Source: Symbiodinium natans (taxonomy: Eukaryota > Sar > Dinophyceae > Suessiales > Symbiodiniaceae). Taken from it: a DNA stretch of 64,000 nucleotides. The position numbers were made by a program, and so were the translations under genes. Positions 49,534-59,184 of this stretch are shown piece after piece (positions within the stretch are counted from its first letter, which is position 1; every line of letters begins with the position of its first letter). The stretch is from NCBI GenBank assembly GCA_905221605.1, contig CAJNDS010001068.1, forward strand, positions 774,675 to 838,674. Reading direction: 5' to 3'. Under the pieces are notes generated by a model. That model saw nothing but the letters and a program-made list of their open reading frames with translations. It had not been told where the DNA came from and did not search any database.

Positions 49534-50634
49534 GTGCTGCAGGTTGCAGAACCCTATCCTTCTCACTTGCGTGTGCACCTGTGGTCCATACTCATCTGTT
49601 GCTTGGTCTGCCAAACTAAGTCTGCCACTGTGGTTACGAGACAGCAGCAGCTACAGCTCACGGCCGACAAGAAAGGCTTGAATGATCTTGAGGACAACGA
49701 TGAAGCTGATGCTGCGATGCCAAGCTCGCACAGGGGGAGACCCTGCAAGAAGGCGGTTCAGGCTAAGGCCAAAGCCAAGGCCAAGGCCAAGGCCAAGGCC
49801 AAGGCCAAGGCCCTGGCCAAGGCCTCTGAGGATGACGATGATGCTGGTGGGTCCCCGAACAACTGTGGCACTGAGTCCGTCACCCCGGCGCCCAAGCTTC
49901 TGCGGAGTGGCAAGAGCAAGATGTTCAAGTCCAGATCCAGGAGGCGCTTGATTTGCAAAAATGCCAAGGAGGCCGATCACGCGGTTGAGAAGAGCAAGAA
50001 GCGCAAAAGGCCGAATGCTGGCAAGGAAAGCAAAGCAGCCTCTTGGTCGGACGCCACCCAGCACTACGACCAGTGGGATGGTGAGTGGAATGGTGCCTGG
50101 GGCGAGGATTGGGGCGAGGATTGGGGCGATGAGTGGGCTGCTTGGGAAGGGATCGAGGATTGGGAGCCGGATGTGCCAACCACTGCGCCGAAGCGGAGGT
50201 ACTCCAAGAAAGCCAAGCCCTCGCCCTCTGCTGAGCCTGCTGTCGAGGGCAGAAACGCAGATGAAGAGGGCGGAGACGACGAGGATGAAGAGGATGAAGA
50301 CGGTGAGGGGTACATGAAGACCTTTGCCAGGCGCTACTATCCGCAGAGGCCCGCCTTCCAGGCCAAGTGGCTGGCCATCAGGGATCAAAGATTCGGTGCT
50401 TTGTCAAGGGCCACTCAAAGCTCGAGGACCTATTGTTGCAGAACACGTGGATGGGTATGTATGTATAGCGACGTAGAGGGTGTATTCTTGCAGGACCGCT
50501 TCTGGATCTATTGCGGAGAGAAGGCCCAGGAGCGTGTCCCGAAGGTCACTGTCCAAGATTGGCCCGCTCTGGCTGTGTCTGCAGCTTTTGAGTTCCTGGG
50601 TGATGGTGCCATTTGTCCCGTGGAAAGCAAGTAG
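49534..50634 (+). CDS. Low-complexity hypothetical protein with KA repeats and W/D/E-rich segment, part 4
   Basis: 366-codon open frame, of which about 49650-50395 looks coding: a (KA)n run (about nt 49757-49820), basic stretches resembling nuclear-targeting signals (KSKKRKRPNAGK), a WGEDWGEDWGDEWAAWEG segment, an acidic DDEDEEDEDGEG run, and FARRYYPQRPAFQAKWLAIRD. Near 50395-50495 another frame (CFVKGHSKLEDLLLQNTWM) followed by a GTATGT...TTGCAG segment suggests a 39-nt intron before DRFWIYCGEK. Resembles repetitive dinoflagellate proteins of unknown function. Confidence 0.45.
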   Translation: MLQVAEPYPSHLRVHLWSILICCLVCQTKSATVVTRQQQLQLTADKKGLNDLEDNDEADAAMPSSHRGRPCKKAVQAKAKAKAKAKAKAKAKALAKASEDDDDAGGSPNNCGTESVTPAPKLLRSGKSKMFKSRSRRRLICKNAKEADHAVEKSKKRKRPNAGKESKAASWSDATQHYDQWDGEWNGAWGEDWGEDWGDEWAAWEGIEDWEPDVPTTAPKRRYSKKAKPSPSAEPAVEGRNADEEGGDDEDEEDEDGEGYMKTFARRYYPQRPAFQAKWLAIRDQRFGALSRATQSSRTYCCRTRGWVCMYSDVEGVFLQDRFWIYCGEKAQERVPKVTVQDWPALAVSAAFEFLGDGAICPVESK

Positions 50635-50798
50635 AGAATTCGACAGCTGAAGCCTTTCATAATATTGCATTCCCTCAAATTCATCGTAGCTCAGGCAAGA
50701 AGTGGTCTGATGTGGGTGAGAAGCTCTTTGGGGGTGACAAGAGACCGTCTCGCAAGCAAGTCGAGGCGTATCTCAAAAAGAATGGCGTGGGCCACTGA
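50613..50798 (+). CDS. Candidate terminal exon, part 5
   Basis: Open frame with STAEAFHNIAFPQIHRSSGK and KWSDVGEKLFGGDKRPSRKQ, ending GVGH before TGA at 50796-50798. It probably starts after the CAG near 50646, in another frame from the preceding open frame, so it would be a separate exon. No family recognised. Confidence 0.35.
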   Translation: MSRGKQVENSTAEAFHNIAFPQIHRSSGKKWSDVGEKLFGGDKRPSRKQVEAYLKKNGVGH

Positions 50799-50923
50799 TC
50801 TTTTGAAGCATCGAGTGGCTTGTGTAGCTGTGCAGGGGGAGATGGGGAATGGGGAACCTCCTGGTCTCGCAGCTTCTAATTTTATGGTGCCTCTGTGGCC
50901 TCTTGCGAAGGACCGGCTTGTTA

Positions 50924-51023
50924 NNNNNNNNNNNNNNNNNNNNNNNNNNNNNNNNNNNNNNNNNNNNNNNNNNNNNNNNNNNNNNNNNNNNNNNNNNNNN
51001 NNNNNNNNNNNNNNNNNNNNNNN
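50924..51023. other. Assembly gap (100 N)
   Basis: Exactly 100 N, the usual placeholder for a gap of unknown size. It abuts a G-rich tract, so homopolymer difficulty is a likely cause. Order across this point depends on the assembly. Confidence 0.98.
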
Positions 51024-51089
51024 GGGGGGGGTAGGGGGGGTGGGGGGGGGTAGGGGAGGGGTAGGGGGGGTGGGTGGGGGGGGGGTTAT
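51024..51089 (+). repeat. Poly-G tract with TAGGGG interruptions
   Basis: About 65 nt of G broken by TA and T. It is next to the gap. It resembles the C-rich tracts that flank the provirus, in the opposite orientation. Confidence 0.8.
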
Positions 51090-51103
51090 GAAAAAACCCT
51101 AGG

Positions 51104-51168
51104 GCGTCACTCAGAACTGACTGACCGTCAGTCAGAACTGGCTGGCGTCAGTCAGACCTGACTGACCC
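51104..51168. repeat. Three tandem 21-22-bp units, each an imperfect palindrome
   Basis: The unit GTCAGTCAGAACTGACTGACC occurs about three times with small changes. Within it GTCAGTCAG and CTGACTGAC are inverse complements, and the junction CTGACTGACCGTCAGTCAG is a perfect 9-bp palindrome with one central base. Confidence 0.7.
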
Positions 51169-52027
51169 TTGGTTTTTAAAGCTAAGGGAAGCCATTCCGC
51201 CAACCCGGCCAAGCATGCCCCCTGCCTTGTCCCAGCAAGAAACGCGTTTTTTTCGGAGGTCAATTTTAAGCAGAAACGCACCCGTTTTTGCTGCCCCAAA
51301 TCCGTCGAACGTGCTACGCCGGCCACAGAAAAAAATCGGGATTCTTGTTTTTATAAGCCAGGGCATAGTAGCGGTGAAATCGGCAAAAAGGGAAAAACAC
51401 GAATTTTGGCAGTTTTCGCACCAGCCGTTTTTTCACAAAGTCTTTTTTGATTTTGCGGTAACCCAATAGGTAAGGAACGAATTCAAAAAAAGAGCGTACT
51501 AGCAACAGCAATAAATCATACGTAGTAAATAGTCAAGAGCAACAACTAGCAAGTAAGCAAGCAAGTAAGCAAGCCAGTAAGTAAACAAAGCAATGCGCAA
51601 CATGTAGCAAGCAGTATGTAATAATATATGCAGGCACGAAGTCGGAAGTGATACGAGTTCTGAACGCTCACAAGAAGAAGAATATTACTTTAAGTAGTCA
51701 GCCCAATACCATGTCCTGGAAGCAGCTTGCTCATCAGCAGTTCATCCCCCCTTCCGCCACGTGCAGCTCCTTGGCCATAGCAAGTAAGAAGTAACCAGAA
51801 ACAGTAATAAGTAAGTGGGAAAGGCGAGTAAGCAACAACCAATACGTATTGCGTAGTAAGTACTAAGATTGATTCGTAAGGCCTACAAGCTGTACGTAAT
51901 ATGATTATTAGATAACTTTGTACTTCGAATAATCGAAGTAGCGTAGGCAATAAAATATGTACTATAAGTAGCAGGTCGTCCGTCTCACGCTGCAGCATCT
52001 TGGCGCAATTCGATCACTGAGGCATCC
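51169..52027. other. Unique host sequence; AAGTAAGC-rich stretch
   Basis: No recognised gene. From about 51540 the sequence is rich in short direct repeats of the AAGTAAGC/AGCAAGTA type. Several overlapping small open frames are not supported. Confidence 0.45.
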
Positions 52028-52732
52028 ATGCATCCCGGCCTCGTAGCCATGGCACCGATGCGCCGCCCTGCTGCTGCCGCCAAGCCCGTCCTCCGGCGAC
52101 CAGCGCAGCGCCGGGCGTACTACCCAAAGGAGCAGTGCCCCGGCCGCTCCGAAGCCAACGCCTGCAGGTTCAGCACGGTGAGCGTTGGGGACAAGGCCAG
52201 AATGCAACCTGCTCGCGGACAGACGAGGTGTTGCTTCTGCGACGCCGACCTCCTGCAGAAGCATCTGACGACTGCTCCAGGCAAGCGAGCCATCAGCAAT
52301 GCCCTCGAGTACTTCAAGGAGCACGATGAGGAGATCTACGATGATGCGTGCAACCGGATCAAGGCTTTTGTTGGGCAGGAAGCCTTAGACCAGTGCCTGG
52401 GCAGATTGGCGCGGCTGCACAAGAAGGGACCCACAAAGGCCGCGCGTGCTCGCAACGCGCAGCAGAAGCGTGAGCAGCGAGAAGCGGCGGCCCGAGTCTC
52501 CAAGGGCGAGCAGTAGCGCGCTCTCCTGGCAAGCCGTGCGGCGCAAGGTCGGCCGACCGACGCCGAGCAGGCAGAGCACGAGCGAGAGGAGGCTGCCTGC
52601 CTTCGCAGGCTGGCACGCAAGCTCCCCGCCATCTACCAGGAGGACCGCAGGCGACCGACTGCAGAGTGGCGCAGCCGTCTTGCTGAGGGCTTCTGCAAGT
52701 GGGCGCGGTACGATTCGTGGAGCATGCATTGA
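52028..52732 (+). CDS. Basic hypothetical protein with an internal TAG
   Basis: An open frame of 162 codons (52028-52516) begins MHPGLVAMAPMRRPAAAAK, a basic Ala/Pro-rich leader common in dinoflagellate proteins, then TRCCFCDADLLQKHLTTAPG and helical segments ending QQKREQREAAARVSKGEQ. It stops at TAG 52514-52516, but the same frame then reads RALLASRAARGRPTDAEQAE and continues, charged and helical, to ARYDSWSMH and TGA 52730-52732. Composition is continuous across the TAG, so a CAG-to-TAG nonsense change is likely. The second ATG (MAPMRR) may be the start. Family and function unknown. Confidence 0.5.
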
Positions 52733-54525
52733 AAAGCGCGCGGGGCTTCTCAAGCCTTTTTGGGGTTTCTTGAAGCCCGTTGGGGCTTGCAAAGCCATTT
52801 GGAGGCTTTTTGAAACTTTCTAAGCCTTTTTCAAGCCCTCAGGAGCCTTCTGAGACCTTTTTAAGCTTCCTGGGACCTGCCCCAAAACAGCACCTCACCA
52901 AGCTCCGGTTTAGGGTTTAAGGTATTATCTATAATATATAGTCTTATTGGCGTACGCCAAGGGACAGGCATACTGTCCCTAATGAGAACAGCTCCACGCT
53001 TGTGGTGCCACGCACGTGCTACTTGTAAAGTTCCGTGGTATGCATCCTTCCGATTTGGGCAGCAAATCGCAAAAGTAGCGAGGGGCGCTTTGGCCGCCGC
53101 CGCCTGTGGGGCGGCGGCGCTTTGGCCGCAGTTTAGGGTTTAGGGTTTAGGGTTTAGGGTTTAGGGTTTAGGGTTTAGGGTTTAGGGTTTAGGGTTTAGG
53201 GTTTAGGGTTTAGGGTTTAGGGTTTAGGGTTTAGGGTTTAGGGTTTAGGGTTTAAGGTCCAGGGTTTAGGGTTTAGGGTTTAGGGTTTAGGGTTTAGGGT
53301 TTAGGGTTTAGGGTTTAGGGTTTAGGGTTTAGGGTTTAGGGCGTCTCGCCGCGCAGCGGCAGTAAGTACCATGTGTAAATGGCGCCCCTACACACCCAGG
53401 GGGTGTGGGGGGGCGGCATGTCACGCGAAGGCATCTGTTTTCAATGTAATCCAACAATTTCATTGGTGCTGGGTTCTTTCTCCCCACCCGCTGTGAGCTT
53501 TCACAGGCCACCACCCAAACCACTACCTTTTAGGGTTTAGGGCTGTCGCCCTCAAGTCCCTCCATGGAAAACGATTCAAATCTCAAACCAAACATTTGTG
53601 GAGGGGGGGGCCGGGGAGGGCCAGGGGGCCCAGAACCCAAGAAGGGCCAGGGGAGGGGGGGCCCGGTGGGGGGCCGGCCTCCAGAGGGGGGCCCAGGGGC
53701 TCCAGGGTAGGGCTCCGGTCCTGCGTTTTCACCAAAATAAAAATCGGAGGATCCCTGTGTAAATATGGGCGCCACTCTGGTGGCCTAATGGCAAGGCGAG
53801 CCCGAGCGGCTCTCTATTCGACCATTCTCCAATGGCTCCACCCATTGTTTATCCAGTCAAGGTGTTCATCACTGCCGGATATGATATTCTGGGTCCAGGC
53901 ACCCTAGAAAAGAGTGGGTACGGCCGAAGCAGGCCGGGTGGGAATTTAGGGTTTAGGGTTTAGGGTTTAGGGTTTAGGGTTTAGGGTTTAGGGTTTAGGG
54001 TTTAGGGTTTAGGGTTTATGGGTGGTTCAGAGCCTGAGGAGGGACGCCATTGTATCTCTGCAAGCCAAGCAGCACCCCGTTCACCGAGGTCAACGGCCCA
54101 TCCTCAGGAGTCGGAGGGGGGTTTGGGGTTGGGGTTTAGGGTTTAGGGTTTAGGGTTTAGGGTTTAGGGTTTAGGGTTTAGGGTTTAGGGTTTAGGGTTT
54201 AGGGTTTAGGGTTTAGGGTTTAGGGTTTAGGGTTTAGGGTTTAGGGTTTAGGGTTTAGGGTTTAGGGTGTAGCGTTGGTCAGCTGAACGCAAAAGTGTGA
54301 AGACATGCCCACCCCGAGGCCACCCAAACAATACTCATCACGAAACCAAACCGGAGCCAGCCAAAGCCAAGCCAGCCATTCAAATCTCACATATCGAACA
54401 TGTTCAGAGCACACTAAGATAAAACACTGCGAAAGCTTGGGATATGTGCGAGTCGTGAACACTTGCCGAACTTGAGGCGAGCTGTTGGCGATTTCTTGGG
54501 GGGGTCACTTGGGAACAGTGGCTGA
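52733..54525. repeat. TTTAGGG arrays with unique spacers
   Basis: TTTAGGG arrays at about 53131-53341, 53946-54020 and 54130-54268. The spacer at 52733-53130 has AAGCCTTTT-type short repeats and an AT-rich piece. 53342-53945 contains a G-rich stretch and a weak tRNA-like segment at about 53782-53820. 54269-54525 is unique. No gene recognised. Confidence 0.6.
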
Positions 54526-55085
54526 TTGGGACACGCGGAGATCATCTGGGGCCAGAAGGCAGCATGTCGAGCACTGCCTGGGACATTTGCTACTTTGAGG
54601 GGGGTGCCAAGGGTGTCCCTTGACTTCGGAGGTCACTCGGGGGCACAAGGCAAAGGATCCCCCCCCTCAGGTTTTGCGCAGGGGACGGTCTGGGCCGAAG
54701 GGCCCTCTCAGGGCGTGAAGAGTCTGCAGGTTTTGCAAGAATCCCCCCCACGCCGAAGTTCGCTTGGCCAGAAAACGAAACTCACTAGAGCGGTCAAAGC
54801 GAGGGGTCGGACCTTTCAGGGCTTCCTGTCAGCTCCGGGCCTTCTTTGGCAGCCTTCTGCCATTTGCGACTTTGAGGGGGTGCCGAGGGTGTCCCTTGAT
54901 TTCGGATGGGCAGAAGGCAAAGGACCCCCTCCTCAGGTTTTGCGCAGGGGACGGTCTGGGCCGAAGGGCCTTCTCACAGCAATTGCAAAAATCAGCTCCA
55001 GGGCCTTCTTTGGCAGCTTTCTGCCAGTGGAAGGGTTTGAGGCCACCCTGCTTAAGGCCCCTACTCGCTGGAAGGGTTAAAAGCC
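54526..55085. repeat. Imperfect ~125-bp duplication
   Basis: The segment at about 54588-54715 recurs at about 54860-54980: both contain ACTTTGAGGGGGTGCC, AGGGTGTCCCTTGA and CAGGTTTTGCGCAGGGGACG. A smaller block (CAGCTCC.GGCCTTCTTTGG) is also repeated at about 54831 and 54992. Open frames here read through the duplication and show no known domain. Confidence 0.65.
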
Positions 55086-55606
55086 CACCAGGGCCAGGGC
55101 AGGGCCAGGGCCAGGGCCGCCAGGGCCAGGGCCGGCCAGGGCCAGGGCCAGGGCCACCAGGGCCAGGGCCACCAGGGTCAGGGCCACCAGGGCCAGGGTC
55201 AGGGCCACCAGACCCAGGGCCACCCCACCAGGCCAGGGCCACCAGGGCCAGGGTCACCAGGGCCAGGCCACCAGGGCCAGGGCCAGCGCCAGGGCCACCA
55301 GCATTACCAGAACGGGCCAGGGCCAGGGCCAGGGCCAGGGCCAGGGCCAGGGCCAGGGCCAGGGCCAGGGCCAGCACCAGGGCCACCAGGCCAGGGCCAG
55401 GCCAGGGCCAGGGCCAGGGCCAGCAGGGCCAGGGCCAGGGCCAGGGCCAGGGCCAGGGCCAGGCCAGGGCCAGGGCAGGGCCAGGGCCAGGGCCAGGGCC
55501 AGGGCCAGGGCCAGGGCCAGGGCCAGGGCCCAGCGCAGGGCCAGGGCCAGGGCCAGGGCAGGGCCAGGCACGGCCAGGGCTAGTGCCAGGGCCAGGGTCA
55601 GGGCTG
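55086..55606 (+). repeat. CCAGGG/GGGCCA minisatellite
   Basis: About 85 near-tandem copies of GGGCCA with occasional 2-4-nt losses or ACCA insertions. Because the unit is 6 nt, several frames on both strands stay open and encode Gly-Gln, Pro-Gly or Ala-Leu repeats; these are artefacts of the repeat. Confidence 0.9.
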
Positions 55607-57952
55607 GGGTTTAGGGTACTAAATCTGAGACGAGCTAGGCGACTCTAGCTAGGCGACCCTCTCAGGACTGTGCCTGGCAGGCTCTGCAGCCTAGCAGAGC
55701 CTGCCGTGGTCTCGCTGAGCGCTCGACTGCGCCCGCCTACCCCAACAGAGGCGAGAGGGGTGGCGGGCAGGTTTCGGGTTTAGGGTTTAGGGTTTAGGGT
55801 TTAGGGTTTAGGTTAGGGTTTAGGGTTTAGGGTTGAGGGTTTAGGGTTTAGGGTTTAGGGTTTAGGGTTTAGGGTTTAGGGTTTAGGGTTTAGGGTTTAG
55901 GGTTTAGGGTTTAGGGTTTGGGGTTTGGGGTTTGGAGTTTAGGGTTTAGGGTTTAGGGTTTGGCAATTTGGGGGGTTTAGGTAGGGTTCAGGGAAATTGG
56001 GCTTAGGGTTTTAGGGCGTTAGGGCATTTTGGGCTTCAGGGCTTTAGGGCTGCAGGGCTTGAGGGCTGCGTATCCTAGCCTGGCGATGCTTCAGGAAGGA
56101 ATCCACTCGCCAACATGAAAACTCTCGGTTCTGTCTGAGATGTTGGAGAAATTACGACCTCGCCCCCTTGTTTTCCGTAGCTGCCAAGCCATGATTTCCG
56201 AACACCCCGCGACAACTTCGAAGCAGAAGGCTGGTTTAGGGTTTAGGGTTTAGGGTTTAGGGTTTAGGGTTTAGGGTTTAGGGTTTAGGGTTTAGGGTTT
56301 AGGGTTTAGGGTTTAGGGTTTAGGGGTTAGGGTTTAGGGTTTAGGGTTTAGGGTTTAGGGTTTAGGGTTTAGGGTTTAGGGTTTAGGGTTTAGGGTTTAG
56401 GGTTTAGGGTTTAGGGTTTAGGGTTTAGGGTTTAGGGTTTAGGGTTTAGGGTTTAGGGTTTAGGGTTATACCCAGCGGTGAAATTGATATGGTTCGGGGC
56501 TTGGGCTTGTTGAGCAAGGATGAACCAAGTGCAACAGAAGAGTGCCCCCTGGGTGCCCCAAAAAGACAGCATTTGCAGGAGAGAAGAGCAGAAGCCGTGG
56601 TCCAAGAAGACCCAACTTGTTCTCCAACATGCAATTGCCTGTTCTTAAAGGTTCATGAGTATTTATGAGAAGTAGGGTTGTAAACCCGACACAGGGCCAT
56701 AAGCATAGGTACCAGACTGACTTATAAGCTACTTTCCAAAGTACACATGAATCCCTAAGCACATGGGGGTTTACGATAAGGGGGCACCTTACTGGGGTCC
56801 TGATTATAAGGGGAATCTTACCATTTGGGGGTCTATATTAGGGGGTCCCTGATTATCATCAACCCCCACATCAAGGCGAACAAGGCTGCGTATCTAGTCA
56901 CCTAGTCACGAGAACAAAAAAACGACAGGCCAAGGCTATGGCATGTCTGTACACGGCCAGCGTATGACCTGACACAGGGTTTAGGGTTCAGGGTTTAGGG
57001 CTGAACTGGTGAGGTGTAGGAGGCTTAAGCTTCGGAGCAAACCCCAAGATCACCTCATCTTGAACCTGCAACTTTTGAACACCACTCGGTGACCGTTGGG
57101 GGTTTAGGGTTTAGGGTTTAGGGTTTCGGGTTTAGGGTTTAGGGTTTAGGGTTTGGGGTTTAGGGTTCAGGGTTTAGGGTTTAGGGTTTAGGGTTTAGGG
57201 GTTTAGGGGTTTAGGGGTTTAGGGGTTTTTAGGGTTTAGGGGTTTAGGGTTTAGGGTTTAGGGTTAGGGTTTAGGGTTTTGGGTTTAGGGTTTAGGGGTT
57301 TTAGGGTTTAGGGTTTAGGGTTTAGGGTTTAGGGTTTAGGGTTTAGGGTTTAGGGTTTAGGGTTTAGGGTTTAGGGTTTAGGGTTTAGGGTTTAGGGTTT
57401 AGGGTTTAGGGTTTAGGGTTTAGGGTTTAGGGTTACATCTCAGGGGTTTATCATGGCTACCCGGTACCCCACAGAAGGCGAAAAGTATAGGTACCGTTCT
57501 TATGGATCCCCTACTTGCTGCCTTGCGAAATGAAGCTTTACAACTTACATAAGTTTACGTGTGACTACGATTTGCTTAAGAACCCCCCCCCCCAAAAAAA
57601 AAAAAAAAAAACACATCCCTATATGGCCCTTATACGGAAGAAGATCTGTTGCTTTTTGGTGATTTTTAAGCAAATAGTAGATGAACCCCCTAAGCTTAAA
57701 CCCTAAACCCTAAACCCTAAACCCTAAATTCTTGGCTGAGAAGGGGGCCGGCATCTGCTTGCGACTTGCCAAAGTCCTGGGCGCGGAGAAGGGCCCGTGG
57801 AACCCATCATCCCTTTAGGGTTTAGGGTTTAGGGTTTAGGGTTTAGGGTTCAGGGTTTAGGGTTTAGGGTTTAGGGTTTAGGGTTCAGGGTTCAGGGTTT
57901 AGGGTTTAGGGTTTAGGGTTTAGGGTTTAGGGTTTAGGGTTTAGGGTTTAGG
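55607..57952. repeat. TTTAGGG arrays with unique spacers
   Basis: TTTAGGG arrays at about 55773-55965, 56233-56466 (long and nearly perfect), 57100-57434 and 57815-57952, and a short CCCTAAA run at 57695-57728. The spacers, including 56467-57099, show no recognised gene. Confidence 0.75.
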
Positions 57953-58033
57953 GGTTCAGGGTACTTATAACCCAATTAGAAGTGCAGTTGTAACACTTAT
58001 AAGCCCTATAAGTACAGTTTTGATTGGGTTACT
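57953..58033 (+). mobile_element. Fold-back element, family 2, copy 2 (partial)
   Basis: Starts GGTTCAGGGTACTTATAACC and resembles the reverse complement of 22377-22493, up to TTTTGATTGGGTTACTAA. The far terminal GTACCCTGAACC is missing, so this copy appears truncated. Confidence 0.6.
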
Positions 58034-58110
58034 AACGGCCTTGATAGGACCCGCATCGACATGGAAGCAGAACTGCAGAACTGGGCCACTTTGCGGCTAT
58101 CGTGCGCCTT

Positions 58111-58260
58111 ATAGTGCCTTCTAGTGCCTTCTAGTGCCTTACAGTGCCTACTAGTGCCTTCTAGTGCCTTAGAGTGCCTTAGTGCCTTCTAGTGCCTTAG
58201 TGCCTCATGGTGCCTTATAGTGCCTTCTAGTGCCTTCTAGTGCCTTACAATGCCTTATAG
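58111..58260 (+). repeat. 10-bp minisatellite (CTAGTGCCTT)n
   Basis: About 15 copies of CTAGTGCCTT with ATAGTGCCTT and ACAGTGCCTT variants and two shortened units near 58180-58200. Confidence 0.9.
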
Positions 58261-59184
58261 GGTTCAGGGTTTAGGGATTCGGGGCGGCGAGGGTGCAGCC
58301 CAAACTTCAGGTGCCCCGGCGCAGTTTCATCTCCGAAGGGCCCAGAGTACCCTAAAACCCTCAAACCCCTCAACCCTAAACCCTAGACCCCAAACCCTAG
58401 ACCCTAAACCCTAAACCCTAAACCCTAGACCCTAAACCCTAAACCCTAAACCCTAAACCCTAAACGGCTTCTGAGCCGCATAGTCCCTAAGCAGCGCTTG
58501 AGATCAATCTGCCTCCAGCGAGTACCCAGCTTATCGAGAAGTCTGGGGCTTAGGGGCGCGCTTCAGGAGCCCTTGTTGGAATTGAAGGGAAGGGAAACTG
58601 GAGTCTAGGGTTTAGGGTTTAGGGTTTAGGGTTTAGGTTTAGGGTTTAGGGTTTAGGGTTTAGGGTTTAGGGTTTAGGGTTTAGGGTTTAGGGTTTAGGG
58701 TTTAGGGTTTAGGGTTTAGGGTTTAGGGTTTAGGGTTTAGGGTTTAGGGTTTTTAGGGTTTAGGGTTTAGGGTTTAGGGTTTAGGGTTTAGGGTTTAGGG
58801 TTTAGGGTTTAGGGTTTTATGGTTTAGGGTTTAGGGTTTAGGGTTTAGGGTTTAGGGTTTAGGGTTTAGGGTTTAGGGGAGTCTCTTGTCAACCGGCGTC
58901 TGTGTAGGACATGATAGCCGGCTAGAAGCGGCTAGAAAGCACCGCATGACCAATCCATCCCTTAATTGATCCCACGTTCAGACGGAGTTGCCAAGGTGGA
59001 CTTCTGGGCAAAGCTCAAATGGCATTTCTCAAGGCAAGCTTTGGAGGAACAACTCCAAACCCTTACGTTTCTAAGGTCTCAAATCTCCCAGGAAGGAGGT
59101 GCTTGCAAAAGAATTGAAGAGCCGCCAGTGCGGCGAAAGTAGCCTGATTTTTCATGCGACACCCTTTCTGCATCCGTCTGCCTG
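58261..59184. repeat. CCCTAAA and TTTAGGG arrays downstream of the Sel1 gene
   Basis: A CCCTAAA array (about 58355-58465) and a long TTTAGGG array (about 58604-58878) face each other across a 140-bp spacer. The last 300 bp are unique and probably 3' untranslated or intergenic sequence of the Sel1-repeat gene. Confidence 0.7.

Noticed and set aside
49651-50388. 245-codon minus-strand open frame
   Set aside because: It is the shadow of the plus-strand KA/W/E-rich coding sequence; its Leu/Gly repeat is the antisense of the KA repeat.
55086-55606. Collagen-like or Ala-Leu repeat proteins on both strands
   Set aside because: A 6-bp minisatellite keeps several frames open on both strands; no start context or flanking domain supports any of them.
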